Source: CAYSGL01 sp964520985 (lineage in GTDB: Bacteria; Pseudomonadota; Alphaproteobacteria; Micavibrionales; Micavibrionaceae). Taken from it: a stretch of DNA of 64,000 nucleotides. The position numbers and the translations under genes are program-made. The notes under the pieces were generated by a model. The model did not search any database. It had not been told where the DNA came from and was given only the letters and a program-made list of their open reading frames with translations. Shown here one piece after another: positions 41,015 to 48,580 of the stretch. Every line of letters starts with the position of its first letter. The first letter of the stretch is position 1. The stretch covers positions 558,001 through 622,000 of the forward strand of contig CAZFPB010000001.1 of NCBI GenBank assembly GCA_964520985.1, given 5' to 3'.

Positions 41015-41767
41015 TTAAAAGTTACCTTCGATCAGCAACGCCGCGTGGTCGGAATAAGGCTGCGGAATAACTTTCAACTTGAGACGGTCGGCCAGACTTT
41101 GCGTACAGATACACAAATCGAGCGCCCAGCTACGGCGGTGTAGCTTGAACGTGTGTTCCGCCTCATCATTCAGCACCATCAGATCCGTGCGGTCCAGCAG
41201 AGGGCGCAATTCCTTGAAGCCCTGCATAATATTAAAGTCCGCCAGAATAATCACTTCACCGTCATGCGTCTGAATGAAGTTGCGCAGCTCGATCATCTGC
41301 AACGCGCGCACACTTTCCTGTAGCGAGAAGTGTCCAAAATAGAGCGCGATGTTATTGGGCAGCATGATCCGGTAGATCAGGCGTTTCGATCCCCGTTTAA
41401 AATAAAGCCGCTGAAAGTCCAAAGACTGCTTGGCAATGAAGGCGTTGCTCTTCCCTTGAAACAGCGGCAAACGCCCCAGCGGATTGTTCTCCCCATACTT
41501 GTCAGCGATATCGTGAAAACAATAGTCGTCATCCACAAGCGCGTTCATCTGATTGTAATAAGAAGAGTGGAAAGAACCGCGATCCACTTCGACAAAGCAG
41601 CACACGTCCGGCTCTTCTGCCGCGATAATGGATTTTAACTGACCCAGCACCTGTTGCTGCGGCGAAACGCCAAAATACACGTGGCGGTGAAAGCGGCGCA
41701 CATGCTGCATCAACGTACCATCAATGCCTTTTGCGTACCCGACGTTGCTGAAAAATATCTTACGCAT
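41015..41767 (-). CDS. Endonuclease/exonuclease/phosphatase family protein (YbhP-like)
   Basis: The ATG at 41767 gives 250 residues beginning MRKIFFSNVGYAKGID; an upstream codon at 41815 would extend far into the preceding gene. EEP-superfamily active-site motifs are PDVCCFVEVDRGSF (metal Glu), VIILADFNIM (Asp/Asn) and YSDHAALLIEGNF (Asp-His). The gene overlaps the upstream phospholipase D-type gene by 8 bases. E. coli has the same pairing (clsB/ybhO with ybhP), which suggests a role in membrane lipid metabolism, though a nuclease cannot be ruled out. Confidence 0.87.
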   Translation of the reverse strand: MRKIFFSNVGYAKGIDGTLMQHVRRFHRHVYFGVSPQQQVLGQLKSIIAAEEPDVCCFVEVDRGSFHSSYYNQMNALVDDDYCFHDIADKYGENNPLGRLPLFQGKSNAFIAKQSLDFQRLYFKRGSKRLIYRIMLPNNIALYFGHFSLQESVRALQMIELRNFIQTHDGEVIILADFNIMQGFKELRPLLDRTDLMVLNDEAEHTFKLHRRSWALDLCICTQSLADRLKLKVIPQPYSDHAALLIEGNF

Positions 41768-42905
41768 TCTGATTATGGGATCGCCCAAAGAATTTTTTGA
41801 CACCGTGGATAGCATCGCTGATCAGGGTGAGCTTTCGGTAGTCGGAAATATGCGCTTGCTCGCCGTCTTGAATGTCGGCACGTAGATTATCTAGCATGAA
41901 ATATACAGCCGATTGTTCGCGCGTAATAATATTGGCCTCACGATTCCTCAGCAGGCTCAAATAATCCATGTTGGTGCTGCCGAGCGTGGCCCAGCGTTCA
42001 TCAATCACGGCGTATTTGGCGTGAAGCACCGTCCGCGTAAAATGATAAATCTTGATCCCTTTGCGCAGCAAGCGTGGGTAATACAGTCGCGCCATCCAGT
42101 CGGCTATCCGCACGTCCGATTTCTCGCTGATCAGAATCGTCACATCGACCCCGCGTTTCGAAGCATTGCGCAAAGCACGGCGCAAACGGAAAGGCGGCAT
42201 GAAATATGGCGTCACCAGATAAATATGCTGCTCCGCTGCTTTGATCTGCGCCAACAGATCTTTATATAAAGGGTTGGCATGACGCCATAAACCGCCCGAA
42301 GAAATAAAGCGGTACGGGGCGGAGAGAGAAGATTTTGTCTCCAGTCTGCGAGATCCACGCAGGATTTTCTTGCCCTTGTCCATCTGGCGCCACAACAGAT
42401 CGAAATCATGCAGCGCGGCTTTCACCGGCTCGCTGGTCAGCCGCATATGCATTTCGCGCCAGCCAGCCATCGTTTCATCAATACAGGCGCTGCCTATATA
42501 TAAGGCCACATCATCAATTACCGTATTCTTGCAATGATTGCGTGGCAGCCAGCGACCCGGCATTAAAATTTTATCCAGTGCGAAGTCATTGTAGAATTTT
42601 ATCTCTACGCCCGCATTGAGCATGTCTGACAGTATTTGCGCGCCGCGCATTGTATAACTGCCCAACGCGTCCAGTATCAGTTGAACCTGAATACCTTCCT
42701 TCGCCTTGCGCACAAAAAGATCAGCAAATCTTTTCCCCGCCGCATCATTGGCAAAAATATACTGCTCCATTTTGACAGACTGCCGCGCAACTTCGATATC
42801 TTTATACAGCGCGTCCCACACGTCGCTGGTACGGGTGAAAAATTGCGCATCGTCCGCAGCGACGGGATTTTCAAAGGACATAGTCTGGGCATACATGGCA
42901 ATCAC
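41760..42905 (-). CDS. Phospholipase D-type cardiolipin synthase (ClsB-like)
   Basis: The 381-residue protein has two complete HKD motifs: His124-x-Lys126-x4-Asp131 in NHCKNTVIDD and His295-x-Lys297-x4-Asp302 in LHAKYAVIDE, each followed by a Gly-Ser signature (IGSACID, LGSTNMD). No N-terminal membrane helices are present, as in ClsB rather than ClsA. Phosphatidyl transfer to make cardiolipin is the likely activity. The pair with the downstream YbhP-like gene matches the E. coli clsB operon. Start may be ATG 42905, 42896 or 42881. Confidence 0.88.
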   Translation of the reverse strand: MIAMYAQTMSFENPVAADDAQFFTRTSDVWDALYKDIEVARQSVKMEQYIFANDAAGKRFADLFVRKAKEGIQVQLILDALGSYTMRGAQILSDMLNAGVEIKFYNDFALDKILMPGRWLPRNHCKNTVIDDVALYIGSACIDETMAGWREMHMRLTSEPVKAALHDFDLLWRQMDKGKKILRGSRRLETKSSLSAPYRFISSGGLWRHANPLYKDLLAQIKAAEQHIYLVTPYFMPPFRLRRALRNASKRGVDVTILISEKSDVRIADWMARLYYPRLLRKGIKIYHFTRTVLHAKYAVIDERWATLGSTNMDYLSLLRNREANIITREQSAVYFMLDNLRADIQDGEQAHISDYRKLTLISDAIHGVKKFFGRSHNQNA

Positions 42906-42957
42906 CGTCGTTCGTGTTCAAGTCCACATGAACGAACGGTGGCCGCACTCTGTTCCT

Positions 42958-43599
42958 TTAAGGTTTCGGAATTTGGGATAAACGCAGAATAACAACGCCC
43001 TGGTTATCGATCAAGCTTAACACCCCATCTTCTATTGACCACTGGCTCACAGTAGGCAGGGCGGCAAGAAAGGCGTTTTCTGTCGCCATGCTGGCTTCTC
43101 CGCACATCATTTTAGTGGCCATGAAACCTTGAGGGAAATTCAGGCCGCTGCCTTCCAGGAGATAATTGCCAGAAAATTGGTTGCATCCTGCCTTACCAAC
43201 AATGCGGCCATCGTCCTGCAGTACTATATAGGGCGCATTCTCTTTTATGTCGTCTTTACCCATTGTCTTGACCACCCATTCAACTCCGGTCAGGGGAATT
43301 TCTACGGCAGGCGGCATCGTACTCGTGGGCACTTGGTTCGAAGCAGGCGCGGTCAGCGCTTCATTAATGGCACCCATGGGCGGAGTCGAAGGTTCTGGTG
43401 TCGGGGCCGGCGCATCATCTGGCGTCGGCAGAGCGCTTTGCTGAATGGGCTGCGCTGCCTGAGGCATCTGATTCGAGAACATAGCAGGAATAGACGGCTC
43501 GGGAGCAAAGAACGCCTTAATCTGGGGCAGGTAAAAATAAATAAGCGCCGCCACGATGGCCAGCACCATAACGCTGAAAATAATCCGGGTTTGAGGCAT
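42958..43599 (-). CDS. META-domain (HslJ-like) membrane-anchored protein
   Basis: One N-terminal membrane helix (IIFSVMVLAIVAALIYFYL) is followed by about 80 residues of Pro/Ala/Gln-rich linker and a C-terminal META domain: LTGVEWVV, GKAGCNQFSGNYLLEG, ATKMMCGEASMATENAFLAAL and VLSLIDNQGVVIL. META domains occur in HslJ and related envelope proteins linked to drug or heat stress; the molecular function is unclear. Two cysteines in the domain probably form a disulfide outside the cytoplasm. It lies 52 bases upstream of the cardiolipin synthase gene on the same strand. Confidence 0.85.
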   Translation of the reverse strand: MPQTRIIFSVMVLAIVAALIYFYLPQIKAFFAPEPSIPAMFSNQMPQAAQPIQQSALPTPDDAPAPTPEPSTPPMGAINEALTAPASNQVPTSTMPPAVEIPLTGVEWVVKTMGKDDIKENAPYIVLQDDGRIVGKAGCNQFSGNYLLEGSGLNFPQGFMATKMMCGEASMATENAFLAALPTVSQWSIEDGVLSLIDNQGVVILRLSQIPKP

Positions 43600-43687
43600 G
43601 GAGTTCTCCTTTGAAGACCGCGAAAGCGATCCGCTATTTCTACCTGATTTGCCCGGAAAAAACCACCGTTTCCCGCCGACAGGGCCC

Positions 43688-43716
43688 TTGACAGCCCCGG
43701 CTCAATCGGCGATAAC
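43688..43716 (+). promoter_or_regulatory. Promoter of tRNA-Asn
   Basis: A perfect TTGACA (43688-43693), a 17-base spacer and GATAAC (43711-43716) predict a start near 43723, about 6 bases before the tRNA. Confidence 0.7.
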
Positions 43717-43728
43717 GCTACCCGGTAT

Positions 43729-43803
43729 TCCTCGATAGCTCAGCGGTAGAGCAGTTGACTGTTAATCAATTGGCCGCAGGTTCGATCCCTGCTCGAGGAG
43801 CCA
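43729..43803 (+). tRNA. tRNA-Asn (GTT)
   Basis: The 75-base cloverleaf has acceptor arms TCCTCGA / TCGAGGA, D-loop AGCGGTAGAGC, T-loop GGTTCGATCC, anticodon GTT at 43761-43763 in loop CTGTTAA, discriminator G and an encoded CCA. Confidence 0.97.
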
Positions 43804-43824
43804 CTTTTTTTAAAGGCCGCATCC

Positions 43825-44547
43825 ATGCAAACGCCTCTTTTTCTCGACAATTCCTACCAAACTGAATTCGACGCCGAAGTGATCGCTGTCGATGAAACCG
43901 GCATCCGTTTGAGCCAGACAGCGTTCTACGCGACCAGCGGCGGGCAGCCCGGCGATAGCGGTCGCCTGATCATCGCCAACGACACCCTGCCCATTACCAT
44001 TGCCAAAAAAGGTGAAACGCCTGCGGACATTGTCCACGTCGTAACGGAAGGCTGCGCCCTGCCCGCCATCGGTACGCGCGTGAGAGGCGTGATTGATTGG
44101 GATACGCGCCACAAGCATATGCGCATGCACACGCTGCTGCACCTCGTCTGCGCGCTGGTCGAGGCGCAAATTACCGGGTGCCAGATTGGCGCCGATAAAA
44201 GCCGCATTGACATGAATGTCGAAGCAGAGGCGCTTGACAAAGACGCCATTACGGCGGCCTTGCATAAGCTCATTGAAGAAGACCATCCCATTTCCACACG
44301 CTGGATTACGGATGAAGAATTGCTCGCCAATCCTGATCTGATCCGCTCCATGTCAGTCAAACCGCCGATCGGATTTGGCAAAGTGCGTCTCGTGCAGATC
44401 GGCAGTGATGACAAGGTTATCGATTTACAGCCCTGCGGCGGGACCCATGTAAAATCGACGGGTGAAATCGGCCGCGTTGCCATCACAAAAATCGAGAATA
44501 AGGGCAAACTCAACCGCCGCATTTCCCTGATTTTTGACCCGGCGTAA
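43825..44547 (+). CDS. alaX: Alanyl-tRNA editing protein AlaX
   Basis: AlaX is a free-standing editing domain that hydrolyses Ser- or Gly-tRNA-Ala made by mistake. The 240-residue protein carries the zinc motifs His102-x3-His106 (MHTLLHLV) and Cys204-x3-His208 (QPCGGTHVKSTGEI), plus the N-terminal glycine-rich FYATSGGQPGDSG. It has no alanine-activating domain. It lies 21 bases after tRNA-Asn on the same strand and could be read from its promoter. Confidence 0.94.
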   Translation: MQTPLFLDNSYQTEFDAEVIAVDETGIRLSQTAFYATSGGQPGDSGRLIIANDTLPITIAKKGETPADIVHVVTEGCALPAIGTRVRGVIDWDTRHKHMRMHTLLHLVCALVEAQITGCQIGADKSRIDMNVEAEALDKDAITAALHKLIEEDHPISTRWITDEELLANPDLIRSMSVKPPIGFGKVRLVQIGSDDKVIDLQPCGGTHVKSTGEIGRVAITKIENKGKLNRRISLIFDPA

Positions 44548-44583
44548 AACGAATAGCTGGCATTCCCAAAACTCATAGAAGTA

Positions 44584-44611
44584 TTCACAAAGAATAAAAG
44601 CGCTCTATACT
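44584..44611 (+). promoter_or_regulatory. Strong promoter in the AT-rich gap after alaX
   Basis: TTCACA (44584-44589), a 16-base spacer and TATACT (44606-44611), each five of six consensus bases, face the plus strand with no protein gene downstream before a terminator at 44834. A second weaker set, TTGTCA (44775-44780), 17 bases and TACATT (44798-44803), lies closer to the terminator. Confidence 0.5.
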
Positions 44612-44617
44612 CTCGTT

Positions 44618-44872
44618 ACAGTATAAATGTTTCACTCGTATGCTTATCAAGTAAGAATTTCATCTATAAATAGTATAGTTTTACTCAAATACGGGATTAC
44701 TATTCTTTTTTGATAAATTTTTGCCAACAATTACTTGGTTTTTTCAAAAGCAATAAACTTTTTGTTTATTTTCGTTGTCATCTACAGGATTTTAGCATAC
44801 ATTCTTCATACACACCCTCTATTACCGCCGTTTGTCCGGAAGTACCGTCAAAAGTCTTCCGGACCTTTTTTT
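44618..44872 (+). ncRNA. Candidate intergenic small RNA
   Basis: The 352-base stretch 44548-44899 has no credible protein gene and is visibly AT-richer than its surroundings. It contains a near-consensus promoter at 44584-44611 and a strong rho-independent terminator at 44834-44872 in the same orientation, which together delimit a ~255-nt transcript. A ~63-nt version could start from the second promoter near 44809. The terminator lies nearly 290 bases from the alaX stop, far for a simple operon end. No known RNA family is recognised. Confidence 0.4.
44834..44872 (+). terminator. Intrinsic terminator with 9-bp stem
   Basis: The stem GTCCGGAAG / CTTCCGGAC (44834-44842 with 44856-44864) has a 13-base loop and is followed by C and seven T, so it is directional for the plus strand. 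It ends either a long alaX 3' region or the candidate small RNA, and shields the minus-strand tRNA-Arg and complex I gene from opposing transcription. Confidence 0.88.
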
Positions 44873-44899
44873 GTCTAAAAATCCGAATCTAGAGGAAAA

Positions 44900-44976
44900 T
44901 GGCGATCCCGGCAGGGCTCGAACCTGCAACATCCTGCTTAGAAGGCAGGTGCTCTATCCAGTTGAGCTACGGGACC
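44900..44976 (-). tRNA. tRNA-Arg (TCT)
   Basis: On the minus strand the 77-base cloverleaf has acceptor arms GGTCCCG / CGGGATC (one G-U pair), T-loop GGTTCGAGCC and anticodon TCT (plus-strand AGA at 44940-44942) in loop CTTCTAA. The discriminator is G and CCA is encoded. Its first base is shared with the stop codon of the upstream complex I subunit gene, so it is probably processed from that transcript. Confidence 0.97.
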
Positions 44977-45347
44977 TAACGGGGAATATCATCCACGACA
45001 GGCGTTTGATGAGGCGGTTTTTTCGTCGAATGCACGGTCTTGCGCGCATCCGTGTAATCGGCAGGAATATACTTGAAGTTATCGCCGTAATTGCGCGGGC
45101 GGACGATACGCTGCTTAGGCTTGGAAACAGCGTAAGACCAGCCTTTTTCTTTGGCAAAGGCGACCGCCTGTTCGCGGCTATCGAACGTCAGGCGCACTTG
45201 GTTGTTCGTATCGCCGGACGCGATCCAGCCCATCAGCGGCTCAGGCTCGCGGCGGGAGGATGGCTCATATTCCAAAAGCCATTCATGCGTCTTGCCATGG
45301 GCAGATTGCGTGGCGGATTTGGCCGGTTTGTATATTCTGACGATCAT
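44976..45347 (-). CDS. Complex I accessory subunit, NDUFS4/NDUFA4-like (ETC_C1 family)
   Basis: The 123-residue protein matches the alphaproteobacterial and mitochondrial NADH dehydrogenase accessory subunit family: MIVRIYKPAKSATQS, WLLEYEP, PLMGWIASGDTNNQVRLTF, AVAFAKEKGWSYAV and RPRNYGDNF. It stabilises the NADH-oxidising arm of complex I. Its presence supports an alphaproteobacterial origin. The stop codon overlaps the following tRNA-Arg by one base. The core nuo genes are not in the window. Confidence 0.93.
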   Translation of the reverse strand: MIVRIYKPAKSATQSAHGKTHEWLLEYEPSSRREPEPLMGWIASGDTNNQVRLTFDSREQAVAFAKEKGWSYAVSKPKQRIVRPRNYGDNFKYIPADYTDARKTVHSTKKPPHQTPVVDDIPR

Positions 45348-45404
45348 GAGGCGATTATAGGGGGAGATTTTGAACTTTCTACTAAAAAAGCTGGCGTCCC
45401 CTCT

Positions 45405-45410
45405 TATAAT
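45405..45410 (+). promoter_or_regulatory. Perfect -10 element before tRNA-Pro
   Basis: TATAAT at 45405-45410 lies 18 bases before the tRNA, placing the transcript start near 45417. I see no good -35 at 16-18 bases upstream. Confidence 0.5.
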
Positions 45411-45428
45411 TCGCTAGAAGATTGCCAA

Positions 45429-45505
45429 CGGAGTGTAGCGCAGTCTGGTAGCGCATCTGCTTTGGGAGCAGAGGGCCGTAGGTTCGAATCCTATCACTCC
45501 GACCA
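45429..45505 (+). tRNA. tRNA-Pro (TGG)
   Basis: The 77-base cloverleaf has acceptor arms CGGAGTG / CACTCCG, the D-arm AGCGCAGTCTGGTAGCGC, T-loop GGTTCGAATCC, anticodon TGG at 45463-45465 in loop TTTGGGA, discriminator A and an encoded CCA. Confidence 0.97.
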
Positions 45506-45512
45506 TTCCTCC

Positions 45513-45995
45513 TTATTTAACAGCATTTCCAAAAAAAGTATGGTGCACCTGCTGGCCGGGCTTAATGCCCAGTTTGCGCGCCATTCCGCCGTTTAACTCC
45601 AGCACGGCCGCCACAGGACCCTTGGAATAAATCGTCGTCTCATCGAGCGGCTTGGCGTTTTCATGAATGGAATGAATGATCCCGTTCTTACGGATGAAAA
45701 TCATATCGAGAGGAATCAGCGTGTTCTTCATATAAAATCCCCGCTCTTCTTCATTGCCAAAATAAAACAGCATCCCGGCATCGGCGGCCATGGTTTCGCG
45801 ATTCATCAATCCCTTTTGCATTTGCGCTGGCGTCACGGCCAGCTCTACCGTGAAATCCTTTTGCCCTTCCGGCGTTGTAATGGCCAGCCGCTCCAGGCCG
45901 GTCGCAGACGCGGCCTGCGTCTCTTTATCTTTGCAGGCCACCACCATGAACAAGGCAAGGCAGCTCAGCAGTATAAATATTTTATTGTAGCGCAC
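45513..45995 (-). CDS. DUF192 lipoprotein
   Basis: The 160-residue protein has a lipoprotein signal (LLSCLALFMVVAC, with Cys as the likely lipidation site) and a DUF192 domain: TVELAVTPAQMQKGLMNRE, GMLFYFGNEEERGFYMKNT, PLDMIFIRKNGIIHSIHE and AAVLELNGGMARKLGIKPGQ. The family has a small beta-barrel fold and no established function. Its start overlaps the alpha/beta hydrolase stop by 14 bases, so it is the third gene of an ABC exporter-hydrolase-DUF192 unit. Confidence 0.9.
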   Translation of the reverse strand: MRYNKIFILLSCLALFMVVACKDKETQAASATGLERLAITTPEGQKDFTVELAVTPAQMQKGLMNRETMAADAGMLFYFGNEEERGFYMKNTLIPLDMIFIRKNGIIHSIHENAKPLDETTIYSKGPVAAVLELNGGMARKLGIKPGQQVHHTFFGNAVK

Positions 45996-46782
45996 GGATA
46001 ACCTCGATCACTTTTGTATTTAATTCTTCAATCGGCAAAGTGTTATGCCCTGCGTCGGCAAAATCATAGCGATGCTTTTTATCGCCTGCTTGTTCATACA
46101 AAGCCTCGCTGAATTCAGGCGCAATGACCTCATCCTTGCTGGCCATAAAAAACACGACCGGCATATTTAAATCCGTAATCTTCGAAATATTATCAAAGTG
46201 GTCTTTGAGCAGATATTTGACCGGCACAAAAGAATAATGTTTTTCAGCCAAATCAAGCGCGCGGGATAAAGGCGTTACCAGTAACAACGCGGCGATATTG
46301 GGATTGCGCTTAGCTATCTCTACCGCAACGCCAGAACCGATGGATTCTCCGTAAAGAATAATCTGACTGGCGGACACATCATGCTGCGTTAAAAAACTCA
46401 CATAAGCATCAGCGTCTTTATAAAAACCTTCTTCCGAAGGCGAGCCCGGATTGCCGCCATAACCGCGATACTCAGCCAGCAGCACCCCATACCCTTGTGC
46501 AATATATTCCTGCGCCAGTGGCAGACGGTGCTCTATATTCCCGGCATTGCCGTGAAAATATAAAATGGTTTTTTTGCCATCCTGCGCCGGACTGTACCAG
46601 CCAATCAGCATCAGACCATCCTCGGTCGAAACGCGAATGAACCCTGTACCGTCCTTTTCTGGCAAGGCAGGAAAATTCGTATCGGGAAAATAAATAAAAG
46701 AACGTTGAGCCAGATAGAGGGCGAGACAGAGCGCGCCATACGCAATCGCAATCCCCATCAGGAATTTAGCGATCCACATCAT
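45982..46782 (-). CDS. Alpha/beta hydrolase, Bem46/ABHD-like
   Basis: The 266-residue protein has one N-terminal membrane helix (LMGIAIAYGALCLALYLA) and an alpha/beta hydrolase domain with oxyanion region YFHGNAGNIEHR. The nucleophile elbow is YGESIGSGVAVE (Ser), with the acid in MASKDEVIAP and the final His in DAGHNTLPIEE. The catalytic triad is therefore complete. Relatives include ABHD13/Bem46-type membrane hydrolases that act on lipids or acylated proteins; the substrate here is unknown. It shares one base with the end of the ABC transporter gene (TGATG). Confidence 0.88.
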   Translation of the reverse strand: MMWIAKFLMGIAIAYGALCLALYLAQRSFIYFPDTNFPALPEKDGTGFIRVSTEDGLMLIGWYSPAQDGKKTILYFHGNAGNIEHRLPLAQEYIAQGYGVLLAEYRGYGGNPGSPSEEGFYKDADAYVSFLTQHDVSASQIILYGESIGSGVAVEIAKRNPNIAALLLVTPLSRALDLAEKHYSFVPVKYLLKDHFDNISKITDLNMPVVFFMASKDEVIAPEFSEALYEQAGDKKHRYDFADAGHNTLPIEELNTKVIEVIRALQ

Positions 46783-48554
46783 CAGGCACGCATACCCGCA
46801 CTGTGAATACGGGCATAGACGCCTCCGCGCGCGAGCAGATCTTCATGACGGCCGATTTCAGCTACGCGCCCCTCTTCCATCACCACAATCTGGTCGGCGT
46901 TCTGCACGGTAGACAGACGATGCGCGATAACCAGTGTCGTGCGGCCCTTTTGCAATTCATAGAGCGTGTCCTGAATGGCACGCTCGGCCTCGTTATCCAG
47001 GGCCGAGGTCGCTTCATCGAGCAACAGCACGGGCGCGTCGCGCAAAATGGCGCGCGCAATCGCAATGCGCTGCTTCTGACCGCCGGAGAGCTTCAGGCCT
47101 GACTCGCCCAGTAACGTGTCATAGCCTTGCGGCAATGAGCGGATGAACTGATCCGCTTCCGCCGCAATCGCCGCCTTGATAATTTCATCCTGATAGGCGC
47201 CCTTGCGGCCATAACCGATATTGGCCCACACGGTATCGTTAAAAATCGTAATGTCCTGTGACACCAGCGCCATGTTCTCACGAAGCGATGTCATCGTAAC
47301 ATCGCGCACATCCTGATTGGCAATCGTGACACTGCCTAGGCTGACATCAAAAAAACGCGGAATAAGATTGAGAATAGTCGTCTTGCCGCTGCCCGAACGG
47401 CCCACCAGAGCGGTCACCTTGCCGCCCGGGATAAGAAACGACACATCGTTGAGTGCCGCGCGGGCCTCTTCATCATACCTGAACGTAACACCATCAAAAC
47501 GAATGTCAGGCTGCTGCGTTTGCAACACTTGCGCATTCGGTCTGTCCGTTACCGCCGATTGCGTATCGAGCAGCGTAAATACGCGGTCCGCCGCCCCCAA
47601 TCCCGTCTGTAAATTGTTGTTCAGCTTGGCCAGTTTTTTCAACGGCTCATAGGCCAGAGAAAACGCCGTGATAAAGGAAATCAATTTACCCGGTGTAGTC
47701 AGCCCGGCGGCCACCTGATACCCCCCATAAGCAATCACGCCAAACACCACGACGCCAACCAGCGTATCGATCACCGGCGTCGATAAGTTGCCGATCCGCA
47801 CAGACTTGACGATGTTTCCGCGCAGCAAGGAAACAGCCTTAGCCGTCTGCGCCTTTTCATGGTCTTCCATGCCATAGGCTTTGACGAGACGAATTCCCTG
47901 AAATACTTGCGACAGCAAATCAGACAGGTTCGCCATGTAATCCTGGCTGCGTCCCGACATCTTGCGCAGGCGCCGTCCGCTCCACGCTACGAATGCCGCA
48001 CAGAGCGGGAAGAAAATAAATGCCGCAATCGACAGCTTCCAGTCCTGATAGAACATGACGCCGATCAGGAAAATCAGGCTCAAAAAATTCTTGCCCAGAT
48101 TGATCGCCAGTTCGCTGACCGTCGTGCGCAGGACATTCACATCGTTGACGATACGGCTAAGCAACTGCCCGCTTGGATTGGCATGAAAGAACCGCAAGTC
48201 CAGCGACATGAAATGCGCCATCATGTGGTTTTGAATGTCCGAAGCGACCGACTGGCCTATTTTGTTGAGTTGAACCGTATGCAGATAAGTCAAAATGCCC
48301 CGCATGACAAAGATAGCGAACACAGCCGTGGCCAGTCCCCAGACAACGCTCAATCGGCCATTGGTAAACACATCATCAAAGACAGGCTCGATCATCAGAG
48401 CAAAAGCCGCCGTTAAGGCGGCCGAACACGCCATCAGTATCACGGCTACGATCAGCGCCCCTGTATACGGGCGCAGATACGTGCTCATCAATCTTTTGAG
48501 GACGGCGAAAGTTCCGTCATTCTTTTGGGAGGAAACGAGCGTGAAATCAGACAT
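46782..48554 (-). CDS. MsbA-like ABC exporter (fused permease-ATPase)
   Basis: The 590-residue half-transporter has six membrane helices in residues ~30-300 and one nucleotide-binding domain. Walker A is GRSGSGKT (385-392), the signature LSGGQKQRIAIARAIL, Walker B VLLLDEATSALD and the switch His in VIAHRLSTV. It works as a homodimer. Similarity to MsbA suggests lipid A or phospholipid flipping, or drug export. Co-transcription with a membrane hydrolase and a DUF192 lipoprotein supports an envelope role. It is divergent from the M23 gene. Confidence 0.92.
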   Translation of the reverse strand: MSDFTLVSSQKNDGTFAVLKRLMSTYLRPYTGALIVAVILMACSAALTAAFALMIEPVFDDVFTNGRLSVVWGLATAVFAIFVMRGILTYLHTVQLNKIGQSVASDIQNHMMAHFMSLDLRFFHANPSGQLLSRIVNDVNVLRTTVSELAINLGKNFLSLIFLIGVMFYQDWKLSIAAFIFFPLCAAFVAWSGRRLRKMSGRSQDYMANLSDLLSQVFQGIRLVKAYGMEDHEKAQTAKAVSLLRGNIVKSVRIGNLSTPVIDTLVGVVVFGVIAYGGYQVAAGLTTPGKLISFITAFSLAYEPLKKLAKLNNNLQTGLGAADRVFTLLDTQSAVTDRPNAQVLQTQQPDIRFDGVTFRYDEEARAALNDVSFLIPGGKVTALVGRSGSGKTTILNLIPRFFDVSLGSVTIANQDVRDVTMTSLRENMALVSQDITIFNDTVWANIGYGRKGAYQDEIIKAAIAAEADQFIRSLPQGYDTLLGESGLKLSGGQKQRIAIARAILRDAPVLLLDEATSALDNEAERAIQDTLYELQKGRTTLVIAHRLSTVQNADQIVVMEEGRVAEIGRHEDLLARGGVYARIHSAGMRA

Positions 48555-48580
48555 GTATCCGTGATAAGATACTTTCCGTC

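Noticed and set aside
44710..44892. 60-codon AT-rich frame in the gap after alaX
   Set aside because: No ribosome site, non-ATG start, Phe/Ser-rich random composition, and it reads through the terminator hairpin.
40924..45505. Four tRNAs with intervening accessory genes, considered as a genomic island
   Set aside because: No integrase, no direct repeats of tRNA ends that I could find, and the interspersed genes are ordinary chromosomal types.
44832..45596. 254-codon plus-strand frame across tRNA-Arg, the complex I gene and tRNA-Pro
   Set aside because: It runs through two well-formed tRNAs and antisense to a recognisable gene, so it is not coding.
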